NCBI RefSeq assembly: GCF_036346615.1
Contig: NZ_CP107836.1
Coordinates: 1,612,001-1,676,000 of the forward strand
DNA: 64,000 nt
From: Streptomyces sp. NBC_00523
Lineage (GTDB): Bacteria; Actinomycetota; Actinomycetes; Streptomycetales; Streptomycetaceae
Direction: 5' to 3'
The position numbers were made by a program, and so were the translations under genes. A model generated the notes under the pieces. The model was not told where the DNA came from. It worked only from the letters and a program-made list of their open reading frames with translations, and made no database searches. Shown here one piece after another: positions 40,085-49,351 of this stretch (positions within the stretch are counted from its first letter, which is position 1; every line of letters begins with the position of its first letter).

Positions 40085-41530
40085 ATGAACAAGACGATAA
40101 GGCGCGCCTCGGTCTTCTGTCTGCTGCTGGTCCTCGCCCTCCTCGGGCGGGCGACCTGGGTGCAGTCGTACCAGGCCAAGGCGCTCGCAGACGACGACCA
40201 CAACCGGCGGAAGATCATCGCGCAGTACGCGCAGCCGCTGGGCGACATCATCGTGGCCGGTTCGCCGGTCACGGGCTCGAAACGGACGGAGGGCAGCGAT
40301 CTCGCGTACAAGCGCACCTACAAGCAGGGCGGCCTCTACTCGTCCGTGACCGGCTACAGCTCGCAGGCGTACGGCTCGACGCAGCTCGAAGGGATCTACA
40401 GCCATGTGCTGGACGGCACCGACGACCGGCTGAAGAGCCCGCTGGGCGCGCTGACGGGGAAGCGGTCCGCACCCGGTGACGTGGTCACGACGATCGACCC
40501 GGACGTGCAGAAGGCGGCGAGCGACGCGCTCGGCGACGACAAGGGCGCGGCCGTGGCGATCGACCCGAGGAGCGGGCAGATCCTGGGCATGGTGTCCTCC
40601 CCGTCGTACGACCCGTCGGACATCAGCGGCACGAACGACGGCGACACCTGGTCGAAGCTGCTCGCCGACAAGGACAAGCCGCTGGTCAACCGGGCGCTGC
40701 GGCAGCCGCTCGCGCCCGGCTCGACGTTCAAGCTGGTCGTGGCGGCGGCGGCGCTGGAGAACGGGCTGTACGACTCGGTGGACGTGCCGACGAAGAGCCC
40801 CGTCCCGTACACCCTGCCGGGCACCAGCACCCCGCTGCGGAACGAGAGCGCGTCCGCCCCCTGCGAGGACGCCTCGCTGCGGGTCGCCCTCCAGTACTCG
40901 TGCAACAACGTCTTCGGCAAGGTCGCCGCCGACCTGGGCCAGGACAAGGTGCGGGCGATGGCGGAGAAGTTCGGCTTCAACGAGGAGAAGCTGGACGTGC
41001 CGGTCCGGGCGTCCAAGAGCGTGTATCCGGAGGACATGGACAAGCCGCAGACGGCGCTGTCGGGCATCGGCCAGTTCGAGGTGACCGCGACCCCGCTCCA
41101 GATGGCGATGGTCTCCGCCGCCCTGGCCAACGGCGGTGAGCTGGCCGCCCCGCACATGGTGTCGAAGGTGACCGACGGGGACGGCGGCACGCTGGAGGAC
41201 TTCGCGGACGGCGACACGGAGCGGATCGTCTCCGAGGACACCGCGAAACAGCTGCGCAGCGCCATGGTGACCGTGGTGGAGAAGGGCACCGGCACCAACG
41301 CCCGGATCGCCGGGGCCGAGGTCGGCGGCAAGACGGGCACCGCCGAGAACGGCGTGGACAACAGCAACACCCCGTACGCCTGGTTCACCTCGTACGCGAA
41401 GTCCGGCGGCCAGGAGGTCGCGGTGGCCGTGATCGTGGAGGACTCCGGTTCGACCGCGTCGGAGGTCAGCGGCAACGGGCTGGCGGCGCCGGTCGCCAAG
41501 AAAATGATGGAGGCGGCGTTGCGGCGGTAG
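40085..41530 (+). CDS. Penicillin-binding protein, D,D-transpeptidase
   Basis: A 481-residue class B PBP-like enzyme. One membrane anchor lies at residues 9-24, then an NTF2-like/dimerisation region and the transpeptidase domain with SxxK = S213-T-F-K216 in PGSTFKLV, SxN = SCN in LQYSCNNVFGK near 278, and KTG in VGGKTGTAENG near 420. The KTG-TAENG stretch and overall length match PbpA-like proteins of Streptomyces. It crosslinks cell-wall peptides outside the membrane. The ATG at 40085 (MNKTIRRASVFC) gives the standard anchor. It appears to be a single-gene unit. Confidence 0.93.
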   Translation: MNKTIRRASVFCLLLVLALLGRATWVQSYQAKALADDDHNRRKIIAQYAQPLGDIIVAGSPVTGSKRTEGSDLAYKRTYKQGGLYSSVTGYSSQAYGSTQLEGIYSHVLDGTDDRLKSPLGALTGKRSAPGDVVTTIDPDVQKAASDALGDDKGAAVAIDPRSGQILGMVSSPSYDPSDISGTNDGDTWSKLLADKDKPLVNRALRQPLAPGSTFKLVVAAAALENGLYDSVDVPTKSPVPYTLPGTSTPLRNESASAPCEDASLRVALQYSCNNVFGKVAADLGQDKVRAMAEKFGFNEEKLDVPVRASKSVYPEDMDKPQTALSGIGQFEVTATPLQMAMVSAALANGGELAAPHMVSKVTDGDGGTLEDFADGDTERIVSEDTAKQLRSAMVTVVEKGTGTNARIAGAEVGGKTGTAENGVDNSNTPYAWFTSYAKSGGQEVAVAVIVEDSGSTASEVSGNGLAAPVAKKMMEAALRR

Positions 41531-41627
41531 TCCCCTCCTGCTGTCGAAGCGCTTGCGGTACGCTCACGCCCCGGCGGGGGCGTATCCGGACGGGCCGGGC
41601 GTGCGAGCGCAGGGGGACGGGGTTGCC

Positions 41628-42197
41628 GTGGGCACAGCAGTCGATGATGCCGCCGCCGAGTTCCATGCGTTCTTCGAGGCCCATTACGCGGAACTGGCCC
41701 GCCTCGCCCATCTGCTGACCGGCGAGGCGGATGCCGCCGACGATCTCGCGGCGGACGCCCTGCTCGCGCTCTGGCACCGCTGGGACCGGGTCCGCGAGGC
41801 CGGGCACCCGGTGGCGTACGCGCGGGGCGTCGTCGCCAACCTGGCCAGGACGCGCATCCGCAGCGCGGTCCGCGAGCGCCGCCGGATCGCGCTGTTCTGG
41901 GCGCCGCGCGGCGGCGGGGACGACGGGGCGGCCGAGGGGCCCGATGTGCCGGCGGTGGTGGACGTGCGGGAGGCGCTGCGCAGGCTGCCGTTCCGCAAGC
42001 GGGCCTGTGTGGTGCTGCGGCACGCCTTCGACCTCTCCGAGCGGGACACCTCGCTGGTGCTGGGGATCTCGGTGGGTACGGTGAAGAGCCAGACCTCGCG
42101 CGCCGTGGCGGAACTCCAACGGCTGCTGGGACCCGAGACGCCCGCCGCGCGGGTCCGGGTGGCCGTCGCGGCGCAGCGCAGCGGAGGAGAGCGTTGA
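41628..42197 (+). CDS. SigE family (ECF) RNA polymerase sigma factor
   Basis: A 189-residue ECF sigma factor. Region 2: FHAFFEAHYAELARLAHLLTGEADAADDLAADALLALWHRWDRV (about residues 11-54); region 4: REALRRLPFRKRACVVLRHAFDLSERDTSLVLGISVGTVKSQTSRAVAELQ. Both lack other domains, as in the actinobacterial SigE family of Streptomyces. I start at the GTG at 41628 (VGTAVDDAAAEFHAF); an ATG-like upstream start at 41553 would add an unlikely tail. A GAAGCGCTTGCG motif lies upstream near 41545. Its stop overlaps the start of the following membrane gene, a probable anti-sigma or target partner. Confidence 0.9.
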   Translation: MGTAVDDAAAEFHAFFEAHYAELARLAHLLTGEADAADDLAADALLALWHRWDRVREAGHPVAYARGVVANLARTRIRSAVRERRRIALFWAPRGGGDDGAAEGPDVPAVVDVREALRRLPFRKRACVVLRHAFDLSERDTSLVLGISVGTVKSQTSRAVAELQRLLGPETPAARVRVAVAAQRSGGER

Positions 42198-42904
42198 ACG
42201 ACGAGGAGCTGTCCGGGCGGCTGCGGGAGGCCGCCGAGGCCCACCGCCCCGACCGGGCCCGGATGCTGGCCCGGATCGAGCGCGGGATGGCGGGCGACGG
42301 TCCGTCACCCCGGTCCGTGCGCCCGCCGCGCGCGGTCCGCCCGTGGCTGCGGGTGGCCGGGGCGACGGCGGCGGTCTGCGGGGTGCTGGCGGCCGGAGCG
42401 TTCGCGGTCACCTCGGCGGACGACGACGCCCGGGCGCGCGGCGGGCAGGTGGCCTCGGCGCCGTCCGCCGCCGCGAAGGCCCCGGACTCCCCCGCCGGGC
42501 TGCCGCCGGAGGACGGTCCGCTGTGGACCGGCGGCGTGGTGGACCCGAACAGCAACCCGTACTGGGCGCAGAGCAACGTCACCCTGCGGACCACCGAGCC
42601 GCTGTCCGCGCTCACCGTGGAGCTGCGGGTCGCCGAGACCGGCGGGGTGAACAGCACCGGCTCCTGGCGCTCCCTGCCCGAGCCGGACTTCACCGTCTCG
42701 GTGGACGAGAGCGGCGGCTATCTGGTCTACCGGTGGACGCTGCGTCCCGGCCGGACCGTCCCGGTCGGGACGCACACCTTCGCCGGGCAGTACAACCACG
42801 CGGAGGGCGACCGGGACGCCACCGGCGACTACGTGACCGCCCACGCGGTCCGCGCCTCGGGCGGGAAGGCGGCAGTGGGCGACCGCTTCGGGCGGGCGCA
42901 GTGA
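42194..42904 (+). CDS. Single-pass membrane protein coupled to the sigma factor
   Basis: A 236-residue protein: a cytoplasmic N-terminus of about 50 residues (MNDEELSGRLREAAEAHRPDRARMLARI), one membrane segment near 53-75, and an extracellular domain of about 150 residues rich in beta strands (TLRTTEPLSALTVELRVAETGG, YLVYRWTLRPGRTVPVG, HTFAGQYNHAEGDRD). The start is a TTG overlapping the sigma factor stop (TTGA). The arrangement fits an anti-sigma factor or an extracellular target of the sigma factor. There is no zinc-finger or ASD motif, so the anti-sigma call is only inferred from position and topology. Confidence 0.8.
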   Translation: MNDEELSGRLREAAEAHRPDRARMLARIERGMAGDGPSPRSVRPPRAVRPWLRVAGATAAVCGVLAAGAFAVTSADDDARARGGQVASAPSAAAKAPDSPAGLPPEDGPLWTGGVVDPNSNPYWAQSNVTLRTTEPLSALTVELRVAETGGVNSTGSWRSLPEPDFTVSVDESGGYLVYRWTLRPGRTVPVGTHTFAGQYNHAEGDRDATGDYVTAHAVRASGGKAAVGDRFGRAQ

Positions 42905-42907
42905 CCT

Positions 42908-43993
42908 CTACGGCCTCCAGTCGCCGAACCACGCGGCCGGGGTGTGCTCCCGCGCCTCGGACGCCGTGAGCTGCGGGCGGTTGGCCGGGACGGTGACGCG
43001 CGCGCCCGGGCCCGTGTTGCGGTACTCCGCGAACCGCTGCTCCTGCCACGGGAAGCCGGCCGACATGGTGCCGTACGGCTCGTCCGTGTCGATGCCCGCG
43101 CCGAGGTGGCTCTCGCGCACCGTCAGCATGGGGTGCGCGGTGAGGTCCGAGGACGGCACCCAGGGGCGGGCCAGCTTGAAGTACCCGTCGGGGGCGGTGC
43201 TGGTGACCCGGGAGCGCAGGACCAGGAAGCCGTGCGGATCGGCCCCGGCGGTGCTCGGCGCGAAGACGAAGCCGTGGGGCGGTCCGGGCAGGTCGGTGCG
43301 GGCCAGGGTGCGGAAGTGGCAGCGGTCCAGGACCGCGGAGGCCCGCCCGAAGACGAAGTCGACGTCCCCTTCCACGTAGCAGTCGCGGTAGTACTGCCGG
43401 GCGAAGTCGGTGAGCGACGCCGAGTCCGCGTACAGCGTGTCCTGGTGGCCGAGGAAGCGGCAGCCGTAAAACGCCGAGCGGTCGCCGGTCACCTTGAGGG
43501 CGACGGCCTGGGTGCCGGTGTAGTCCGGGTGGTCGGCGCGCAGCCAGTCGTTGGCGAAGGTGAGGTCGCGGGCGGTGAGTCCGGCGGGCCGGGCGGTGAC
43601 CGTGGCGGACCCGCTGGTGCCGTAGGTGCCCGAACTGTCGGGGCGCGGGGTGCCGTTGGCGTTGTCGTACACGATCACCGTGTCGCGCGGGTCGCCGCTC
43701 GCGCCGATGAGGGTGAGGCCGGTCCGGTCGGCGGGGATGTCGACGGTCTCCCGGTAGGTGCCGGGGGCGATGACCAGGGTGCGCCCGGTACCGGTGGCGG
43801 CGTCCACGGCGGCCTGGACGGTGGTGTGGTCGCCGCGGCCGCGCGCGTCGACGTACAGGGTGGCGCGGTCGGGGCGGCGGGCGGGCGAGCCGTGGCGGCC
43901 GAAGGGGCGGCCGTGCGCGACGGCGGGCGGGGCGGTGCCGAGCGCGAGGGCGGAGGAGGCGAAGAGGGCCAGGGCGGTGCGTCGGGTGGGCAT
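42908..43993 (-). CDS. Pectinesterase
   Basis: A 361-residue secreted pectin methylesterase (CE8). The signal region RRTALALFASSALALGTAPPAVAHG has twin Arg and an Ala-rich core. The catalytic right-handed beta-helix begins RATLYVDARGRGDHTTVQAAVDAA. Motifs: GTQAVALKVTGDRSAFYGCRFLGHQDTLYA with active-site Gln and Asp near 172-200, YVEGDVDFVFGRASAVLDRCHF with the catalytic Asp near 215-237, and YFKLARPWVPSSD with the conserved Arg-Trp. It removes methyl esters so pectate lyase can cut. It is the last gene of the minus-strand pectin operon that runs down from 53199. Confidence 0.93.
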   Translation of the reverse strand: MPTRRTALALFASSALALGTAPPAVAHGRPFGRHGSPARRPDRATLYVDARGRGDHTTVQAAVDAATGTGRTLVIAPGTYRETVDIPADRTGLTLIGASGDPRDTVIVYDNANGTPRPDSSGTYGTSGSATVTARPAGLTARDLTFANDWLRADHPDYTGTQAVALKVTGDRSAFYGCRFLGHQDTLYADSASLTDFARQYYRDCYVEGDVDFVFGRASAVLDRCHFRTLARTDLPGPPHGFVFAPSTAGADPHGFLVLRSRVTSTAPDGYFKLARPWVPSSDLTAHPMLTVRESHLGAGIDTDEPYGTMSAGFPWQEQRFAEYRNTGPGARVTVPANRPQLTASEAREHTPAAWFGDWRP

Positions 43994-44061
43994 GGGTGCT
44001 CCTTTGCGGGGGCGGCCTCCGCCGGCGCCGCGCGGGCGCCGGCGGAGGAAGGGGCGGCTGG

Positions 44062-45396
44062 TCAGGCGCCGGGCAGCCGGCCCGCGCCCGCGCCGAGGCC
44101 CACGACGAGCGGCACGAGCAGCGGGTGGTCGACCCGGTTGCGCAGGGTCGGGGTCCAGCCGGCGCCCGTGGTCAGCTGCTCCTCGGGGACGCCCGCGTTG
44201 TGGACGGCGATCAGGTCCGTGCGGCGGCCGTTGACCCAGTTGTCGGCGGCCGTGAGCGAGGACTCGGACCACTTCTTGAGGATCTTCGCCCGGTCGAACT
44301 CACCGCTCAGCGTGAACGCGTTGTGCTCGGCGACCAGGTGCGACTCCGCGCCGATCCCGTACGAGTAGCCGTAAACGCTGCCCTTCGTGGCGACGAAGTG
44401 GTTGTTGTACGAGTCGACCTGACCGAAGCGGACGCGGGGCGCGCGCTCGTTGACGTCCTTGAACAGGTTGTGGTGCAGGGTGACGCGGAGCTTGCCCCGG
44501 TCGGTGGCCCCGGCGCCGTCGCTGTTGCCGAGGAGCATGGTCTTGTCGTGGTCCTTGAGGACGTTCCAGGAGGCGGTGACCAGGTCGGCGCCCTTGACGA
44601 TGTCGAAGAGCCCGTCGTGCTGCTGGTACAGCTCGTTGAAGTAGCGGGGCTGGTCGGCGTCGGGGCGGTCGCCGTCGCTGAAGGTGTTGTGGTCGACCCA
44701 GACGTGGTCGGAGCCGTAGACGACGAGGTTGTCGTACTCGGAGTTCCAGTGGCCGGTGTCGCCGTCGGTCGGGTCCCACTGCGGGAAGCAGTCGTAGGTG
44801 TCCTCGAAGCTGATGTTGCGGACGATGACGTTGGAGACGTTCTGGATCTGGATCGAGGCGCCGATGACCGTGGCGTCCCGGCCGGTGCCGATCAGCGTGG
44901 TGTTGGACGGCACATAGACGTTGACGGCGGCCTTCTGGAGCTTGGCGGAGGCGAGCCGGGCGTCCTCCATCGGCCCGGACGGAACCTCCTCGCGGCCCCA
45001 GGTGCCGGGGTCGTAGGCGGCGAGGTACTTGTCCAGGGTGTAGCCGTCGGTCTGGTACGCCTCGCAGTCGATCGGGTTGCCCTCGGCGTCGGCGTTGCCG
45101 TGGACGGTCCCGGCGATCCGGACGATCTTCGGCGCGTCGCCCGCGTCCTCGAAGGCGGCGATGAGTTCGGAGCGGTTGTGCACCGTGTAGACGTGGTCGG
45201 GCGTCGCGGCGGCGCCGCCGGTGGTGGAGCCCTCGGCGGAGGCCCAGCCGTCGCCCTTGGCCAGGACGGCGCGCTCGGCCCCCTTGGCGCCGCGGGGCTG
45301 CGGGGACGCCTGCGCGGGGATGCTCAGGGCGAGGGCCAGCGAGGCGCAGCCCATCGCGACGGCGATGACACGGGCACGATTTCTGCGTGTGGACAT
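44062..45396 (-). CDS. Pectate lyase, polysaccharide lyase family 1
   Basis: A 444-residue secreted enzyme with a signal peptide (RARVIAVAMGCASLALALSIPAQA, cleavage near residue 30). The beta-helix carries IDCEAYQTDGYTLDKYLAAYDPG, NVSNVIVRNISFEDTYDCFPQWDPTDG, YDNLVVYGSDHVWVDHNTFSDGDR with calcium-binding Asp, LLGNSDGAGATDRGKLRVTLHHNLFKDVNERAPRVRFGQVDSYNN with the catalytic Arg. It cleaves de-esterified galacturonan by beta-elimination, yielding unsaturated oligosaccharides. The ATG at 45396 is the natural signal-peptide start. From memory S. coelicolor SCO1880 is the syntenic lyase. Confidence 0.93.
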   Translation of the reverse strand: MSTRRNRARVIAVAMGCASLALALSIPAQASPQPRGAKGAERAVLAKGDGWASAEGSTTGGAAATPDHVYTVHNRSELIAAFEDAGDAPKIVRIAGTVHGNADAEGNPIDCEAYQTDGYTLDKYLAAYDPGTWGREEVPSGPMEDARLASAKLQKAAVNVYVPSNTTLIGTGRDATVIGASIQIQNVSNVIVRNISFEDTYDCFPQWDPTDGDTGHWNSEYDNLVVYGSDHVWVDHNTFSDGDRPDADQPRYFNELYQQHDGLFDIVKGADLVTASWNVLKDHDKTMLLGNSDGAGATDRGKLRVTLHHNLFKDVNERAPRVRFGQVDSYNNHFVATKGSVYGYSYGIGAESHLVAEHNAFTLSGEFDRAKILKKWSESSLTAADNWVNGRRTDLIAVHNAGVPEEQLTTGAGWTPTLRNRVDHPLLVPLVVGLGAGAGRLPGA

Positions 45397-45458
45397 GACA
45401 AATCCTCGGTTCTGGTGCGGGACCTGTGGAAGGGGAAGGGCGGGGGGTGGCGCGGGCG

Positions 45459-46280
45459 TCAGGCGGCCGGCGGCCAGCTGATCCACGTCTCGGGTACGCG
45501 TGCGCCGAGCCGGCGCAGTTCACGCGGGGCGAGCACCCGCGCGTCGAGCAGGGCGCGGGCCGTCATCCGGGCGACCTCGATCGCACCGGCGGGCCGGAAG
45601 TGGGTGTTGTCCTGCCGCCCGTCGGGGTAGTTGGGGGACTCGCCGGGCTCCAGCCAGTTGAAGTACGCCTCGGTGCCGTCGGGGCCGAGCTCCTGCCAGC
45701 GGGCGAGGGTGCGGGCCTGGAGGTCGAGCAGCGGGACCCGCTCCTCGGCGGCCAGGGCGCGCATCGCGGCCGGGTAGTCGCCGTGCGTCGGCCTGGCGGT
45801 GCCGTCCTCGGCGAACCTGCGCCGCTCGACCGGGGTGAGCAGCACGGGCCGGGCGCGCCGGGCGCGTGCCTCGGCGATGTACCGGCGCAGGCAGTCCTGG
45901 TAGGTCGTGTACGGGTCGGTGCCGCGCGCCGGGTCGTCCGTCTTCTCGTCGTTGTGCCCGAACTGGATCAGCAGGAGGTCGTCCGGGCGGACGTCCGGCA
46001 GCAGCGCGGCGAGCAGCCCTTCGTCGATGAAGCTCCGGGAACTGCGGCCGTTCATGGCGTGGTTGGCCACGGTGAGCCCGGGCCCGAGGAAGAACGGCAG
46101 GGCCATGCCCCAGCCCGTCTCGGGTGCGGCGTCGGCGTACTTCTGCGCGGCCGTCGAGTCGCCCGCGAGGTGCACGGTGCGGGTACGGGGGCGGGCGCCG
46201 TGCGCCGCGGCGGGAGTGGCGGCGAGCGCCAGGGGCAGTGCGGCGAGGGCGGCCGCGGTCTGTCTGCGGGTGAGTGACAC
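45459..46280 (-). CDS. Rhamnogalacturonan acetylesterase (SGNH hydrolase, CE12)
   Basis: A 273-residue secreted SGNH esterase. A twin-Arg-like signal (LTRRQTAAALAALPLALAATPAAAHG) is followed by block I VHLAGDSTAAQKYADAAPETGWGMAL with the nucleophile Ser, block II NHAMNGRSSRSFIDEG with Gly/Asn, block III LLIQFGHNDEK with the catalytic Asn, and block V YPDGRQDNTHFRPAGAIEVARM with Asp-x-x-His. Its set of motifs is that of CE12 rhamnogalacturonan acetylesterases, which remove acetyl groups from rhamnogalacturonan. GTG start at 46280. It belongs to the pectin operon between the binding protein and pectate lyase. Confidence 0.9.
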   Translation of the reverse strand: MSLTRRQTAAALAALPLALAATPAAAHGARPRTRTVHLAGDSTAAQKYADAAPETGWGMALPFFLGPGLTVANHAMNGRSSRSFIDEGLLAALLPDVRPDDLLLIQFGHNDEKTDDPARGTDPYTTYQDCLRRYIAEARARRARPVLLTPVERRRFAEDGTARPTHGDYPAAMRALAAEERVPLLDLQARTLARWQELGPDGTEAYFNWLEPGESPNYPDGRQDNTHFRPAGAIEVARMTARALLDARVLAPRELRRLGARVPETWISWPPAA

Positions 46281-46392
46281 GGTGGTGGTGCTGCCTCTCT
46301 CGTGGGTGGGTACGCAGGAGGGCAGGGGCGGCGGGGGGGGCGGGGCCGTCCGCACGACGGTCCCGCGCCCGGCCCCGCTGCGGGGGGCCGGA

Positions 46393-47727
46393 TCAGCCCT
46401 TGCTCCGCTCCTTCCACTCCTTCTGGGCCGCGTTCAGCTCGTCGGCCATCTTGTCCAGGAACGCCTTGGCCGTGACCTTGCCGAGCAGCAGCTTCTGGAA
46501 CTCCGGCTCGTTGTCGGCCTTGCTGATGTTGTTCCAGTCGGGCAGGTAGTACGGCAGCTGCACGATCTTGGTGGAGCCGTCGGTGAGGGCCTTCGCGGCC
46601 AGCTCGGTGGGCGCGGCCTCGCTGATCCACGGGTCCTTGGCGGCCTCGGTGTTGGCCGGGATGGCGCCCGCGGACTCGTTCCACTTGCTGTTCGCCTCGT
46701 GCGAGGCGGCGAACTCGATGAACTTCCACGCGGCCGTCTTGTTCTTGCTCGCCTTGAACAGGCCGAGGCCGTCGACCGGGTTGGAGACCTGGACGCGGGT
46801 GCCGCCGTCGCCGACCGGGTTGGGTATCCCGGCGAACTTGTCCTTGCCGAGGGCCTTCAGGTGGTCCTGGTAGGAGCCGAGGTTGTGGCTCAGCATGCCG
46901 ATGGTGCCGGTGTCGAACTGGGCGACCATCTTGGTGAAGTCGTTGTTGACGTCGGCGGACGGGGTCGCCTTCTTGTAGAGGGCGACGTACTTCTCCAGCG
47001 CCGCCACGTTCTTGGGGTCGTTGAGGGTGGTCTTGTCGCCGTTCCAGAACTCGGTGATCCCGGACTGCCCGTACGCCGCGTCGACGGCCTGGGCGATGGA
47101 GCCGGCGCCGCCGCGGATGGTGTAGCCGAACTTGTTGTTCTTGGAGTCGGTCAGCTTCCCGGCCGCCTCGTAGAACTTGGCCCAGGTGGTGGGCGCTTCG
47201 AGCCCGGCCGCCTTGAAGAGGTCGGTGCGGTACCAGAGCGCGCCGTTGTTGGCGGAGGTCGGCACGGTGTACATCTCGTCGTCCCGCCCGGCCGCGTCCT
47301 TGACGCTCTCGACCATGCCCTCGACGAGCTTGCCGTTGAGCGAGGAGTCCTTGATCCGGTCGCCCAGCGGTTCCAGGGCCTCCTGCGAGACCATGTTGGC
47401 CAGGTAGGCGGTGCCGACGCCGCCGACGTCCGGCACCCCGCCGCCCGCGATGGCCGTGTCGTACTTGGACTGCACGTCGGCGATCGGGATCGGCACGTAC
47501 TTCACCTTGATGTCCGGGTACTTCTTCTCGAAGTCCTGGATGATCTCCTTCCAGACGGCGGTGCGCGGACCGCCGTTGTTGTCCCAGAAGGTGATCTCGC
47601 CCTTGCCGCTGCCCTCGTCGCCGCTGCCGCTGCCGTCGTCGCCGCACGCGGTCGCCGTCAGGGCGAGCACCGCCGCGAGCGAGACGGCGGCCGCGGCGCG
47701 CCCCCGCTGCGTCTTCGAGATGTTCAT
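46393..47727 (-). CDS. Sugar ABC transporter substrate-binding lipoprotein
   Basis: A 444-residue binding protein. The N-terminus AAAVSLAAVLALTATACGDD is a lipoprotein signal with the acylated Cys at residue 27. The mature part has ITFWDNNGGPRTAVWKEIIQDFEKKYPDIKV and later FKASKNKTAAWKFIEFAASHEANSKWNESAGAIPANTEA, the usual features of family 1 (CUT1) carbohydrate-binding proteins. It is transcribed with the two permeases at 51.4-53.2 kb, although they lie four genes upstream. Likely ligands are pectin-derived oligosaccharides or arabino-oligosaccharides, inferred from the operon. An AGAGAAGAG stretch precedes the ATG. Confidence 0.92.
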   Translation of the reverse strand: MNISKTQRGRAAAAVSLAAVLALTATACGDDGSGSGDEGSGKGEITFWDNNGGPRTAVWKEIIQDFEKKYPDIKVKYVPIPIADVQSKYDTAIAGGGVPDVGGVGTAYLANMVSQEALEPLGDRIKDSSLNGKLVEGMVESVKDAAGRDDEMYTVPTSANNGALWYRTDLFKAAGLEAPTTWAKFYEAAGKLTDSKNNKFGYTIRGGAGSIAQAVDAAYGQSGITEFWNGDKTTLNDPKNVAALEKYVALYKKATPSADVNNDFTKMVAQFDTGTIGMLSHNLGSYQDHLKALGKDKFAGIPNPVGDGGTRVQVSNPVDGLGLFKASKNKTAAWKFIEFAASHEANSKWNESAGAIPANTEAAKDPWISEAAPTELAAKALTDGSTKIVQLPYYLPDWNNISKADNEPEFQKLLLGKVTAKAFLDKMADELNAAQKEWKERSKG

Positions 47728-47809
47728 GATCGGCTCTTCTCTCTCGGTTCTCTCGGGTCTCTCGGTTCGTGCGCGTGCATGGGGGGTGGTGCGCCGGACG
47801 GTGGTCCGG

Positions 47810-49351
47810 TTACGCGGTTACGTGGAAGCCGGTGAAGCGGGCGGTCCCGGTCGGGCCCGTCCCGGGCGGCGCGGTGGCGAACAGCCCGAGCAGCGCGCCG
47901 ACCCAGCGCCACGGGGTGGCGGCGAAGACCTGTCCGGAGGGCCGGAACCCGGCCCCGTCCCCGGTGTCGGCCAGGAAGCGGCACCGGGCCCCCGCCGCCA
48001 CCTCGATCCGCAGCCGCGCCGTGCCCGAGGGCGCCGGCCCGGCGTGCCCGGCGTCGCGCTCGGCGGTGGCGGTCGCCTCGGCGAACCGGTGCACCAGCAG
48101 CACCCCGCCGTCCGCCTGCCGTTCGAGCCCGATCCAGCTGAACGCGTCGCCGAGCACGGCGAACCCCGCCTTCGCCCCGGGCACCTCGCTGTCGAGGGCG
48201 AGTCCGACCTCGGCGGTGAACGTCTCGGCGGGCAGCCGCTGGACCAGTACGTGGGGCAGGAGCCGCAGGTCGTGCGCGTCCTGGGCGGGTACGCAGCTCA
48301 GCCGCAGCCCGTCCCCGGCGTGCTCGACGGTCCAGCCGGGGCGCGGGTTCGCCGTCCACTGCCACTGCCTGCCGTGGCGGCCGCCCGGGAAGCCGTCGTC
48401 GCAGGCCGGGGCCTCGACGGGCTGGGCGGGCAGGGCGGGCTTGCGGTGCGTGGCGACGGGTTCGCCGGCGTCGCCGATGACCGGCCAGCCGTCACCGTCC
48501 CAGCGCATCGGCTGGAGGTGCGTCACGCGGCCGTACGCCCCGCGCTCCTGGAAGTGCAGGAACCAGTCCTCACCGGCCGGGGTGTCCACCCAGGCGCCCT
48601 GGTGCGGGCCGTTGACGCCGGTCCGGCCCTGGGCGAGGACGACGCGCTCCTCGTAGGGACCGAAGAAGTCGCGCGAGCGGAACGCCCCCTGCCAGCCCGT
48701 CGCGACCCCGCCCGCCGGGGCCAGGATCCAGAACTCACCGTTGCGGCGGTGCAGTTTGGGGCCCTCCAGGGTGAACCAGCCGGGCAGCGTGTCGGCATCG
48801 ATCAGGGTCTTGCCCTCGTCCAGGAGTTCCCGCCCGTCGGGGCTCATCCGGTGTCCGGTGAGCCGGTTCTTGATCCCGGAGCGGGACTTGGCCCAGGCGT
48901 GCACGAGGTACGCCTCGCCGGTCTCCTCGTCCCACAGCGGGCACGGGTCGATCAGCCCGCGCCCGGCCTTGACCAGGTGGGGCGCGGTCCACGGGCCCCG
49001 GACGTCCTCGGCGCTGATCTGCTGGATGCCGTGGTCGGGGTCGCCCCAGAAGATCCAGAACCGTCCGGCGTGGTGCCGCAGCGAGGGCGCCCACACCCCG
49101 CAGTCGTGGCGGGGCACCGCGCATTCGGCGGCTGGCTCCAGGCGGTCCAGGGCGTGCCCGGTCAGCGTCCAGTTGACGAGGTCGCGGGAGTGGAGCAGCG
49201 GCAGCCCGGGGGCGCGGCCGAAGCTGGAGGCGGTGAGGTAGAAGTCGTCGCCGACGCGGATCACGTCCGGGTCGGACCAGTCGGCGTTGAGGACCGGGTT
49301 GCGGTAGGTGCCGTCGCCGAGGTCGGCGGTCCAGGGGGGCCGGGGGCTCAC
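47810..49351 (-). CDS. Glycoside hydrolase family 43 enzyme
   Basis: A 513-residue intracellular enzyme (no signal peptide). The GH43 five-blade propeller holds PVLNADWSDPDVIRVGDDFYLTASSFGRAPGLPLLHSRDLVNW with the general base Asp, VKAGRGLIDPCPLWDEETGEAYLVHAWAKSR with the pKa-modulating Asp, and TLPGWFTLEGPKLHRRNGEFWIL with the general acid Glu. The last 170 residues (TFTAEVGLALDSEVPGAKAGFAVLG, ARCRFLADTGDGAGFR) are the C-terminal concanavalin-like domain found in beta-xylosidase-like GH43 members. Probable products are arabinose or xylose from pectin side chains. The GTG overlaps the stop of the PmoA-like gene. Confidence 0.9.
   Translation of the reverse strand: MSPRPPWTADLGDGTYRNPVLNADWSDPDVIRVGDDFYLTASSFGRAPGLPLLHSRDLVNWTLTGHALDRLEPAAECAVPRHDCGVWAPSLRHHAGRFWIFWGDPDHGIQQISAEDVRGPWTAPHLVKAGRGLIDPCPLWDEETGEAYLVHAWAKSRSGIKNRLTGHRMSPDGRELLDEGKTLIDADTLPGWFTLEGPKLHRRNGEFWILAPAGGVATGWQGAFRSRDFFGPYEERVVLAQGRTGVNGPHQGAWVDTPAGEDWFLHFQERGAYGRVTHLQPMRWDGDGWPVIGDAGEPVATHRKPALPAQPVEAPACDDGFPGGRHGRQWQWTANPRPGWTVEHAGDGLRLSCVPAQDAHDLRLLPHVLVQRLPAETFTAEVGLALDSEVPGAKAGFAVLGDAFSWIGLERQADGGVLLVHRFAEATATAERDAGHAGPAPSGTARLRIEVAAGARCRFLADTGDGAGFRPSGQVFAATPWRWVGALLGLFATAPPGTGPTGTARFTGFHVTA

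Noticed and set aside
46052..47647. Long Arg/Gln-rich minus-strand frame across the binding-protein gene
   Set aside because: It is frame-shifted from the lipoprotein gene, which has a signal peptide and full CUT1 features.
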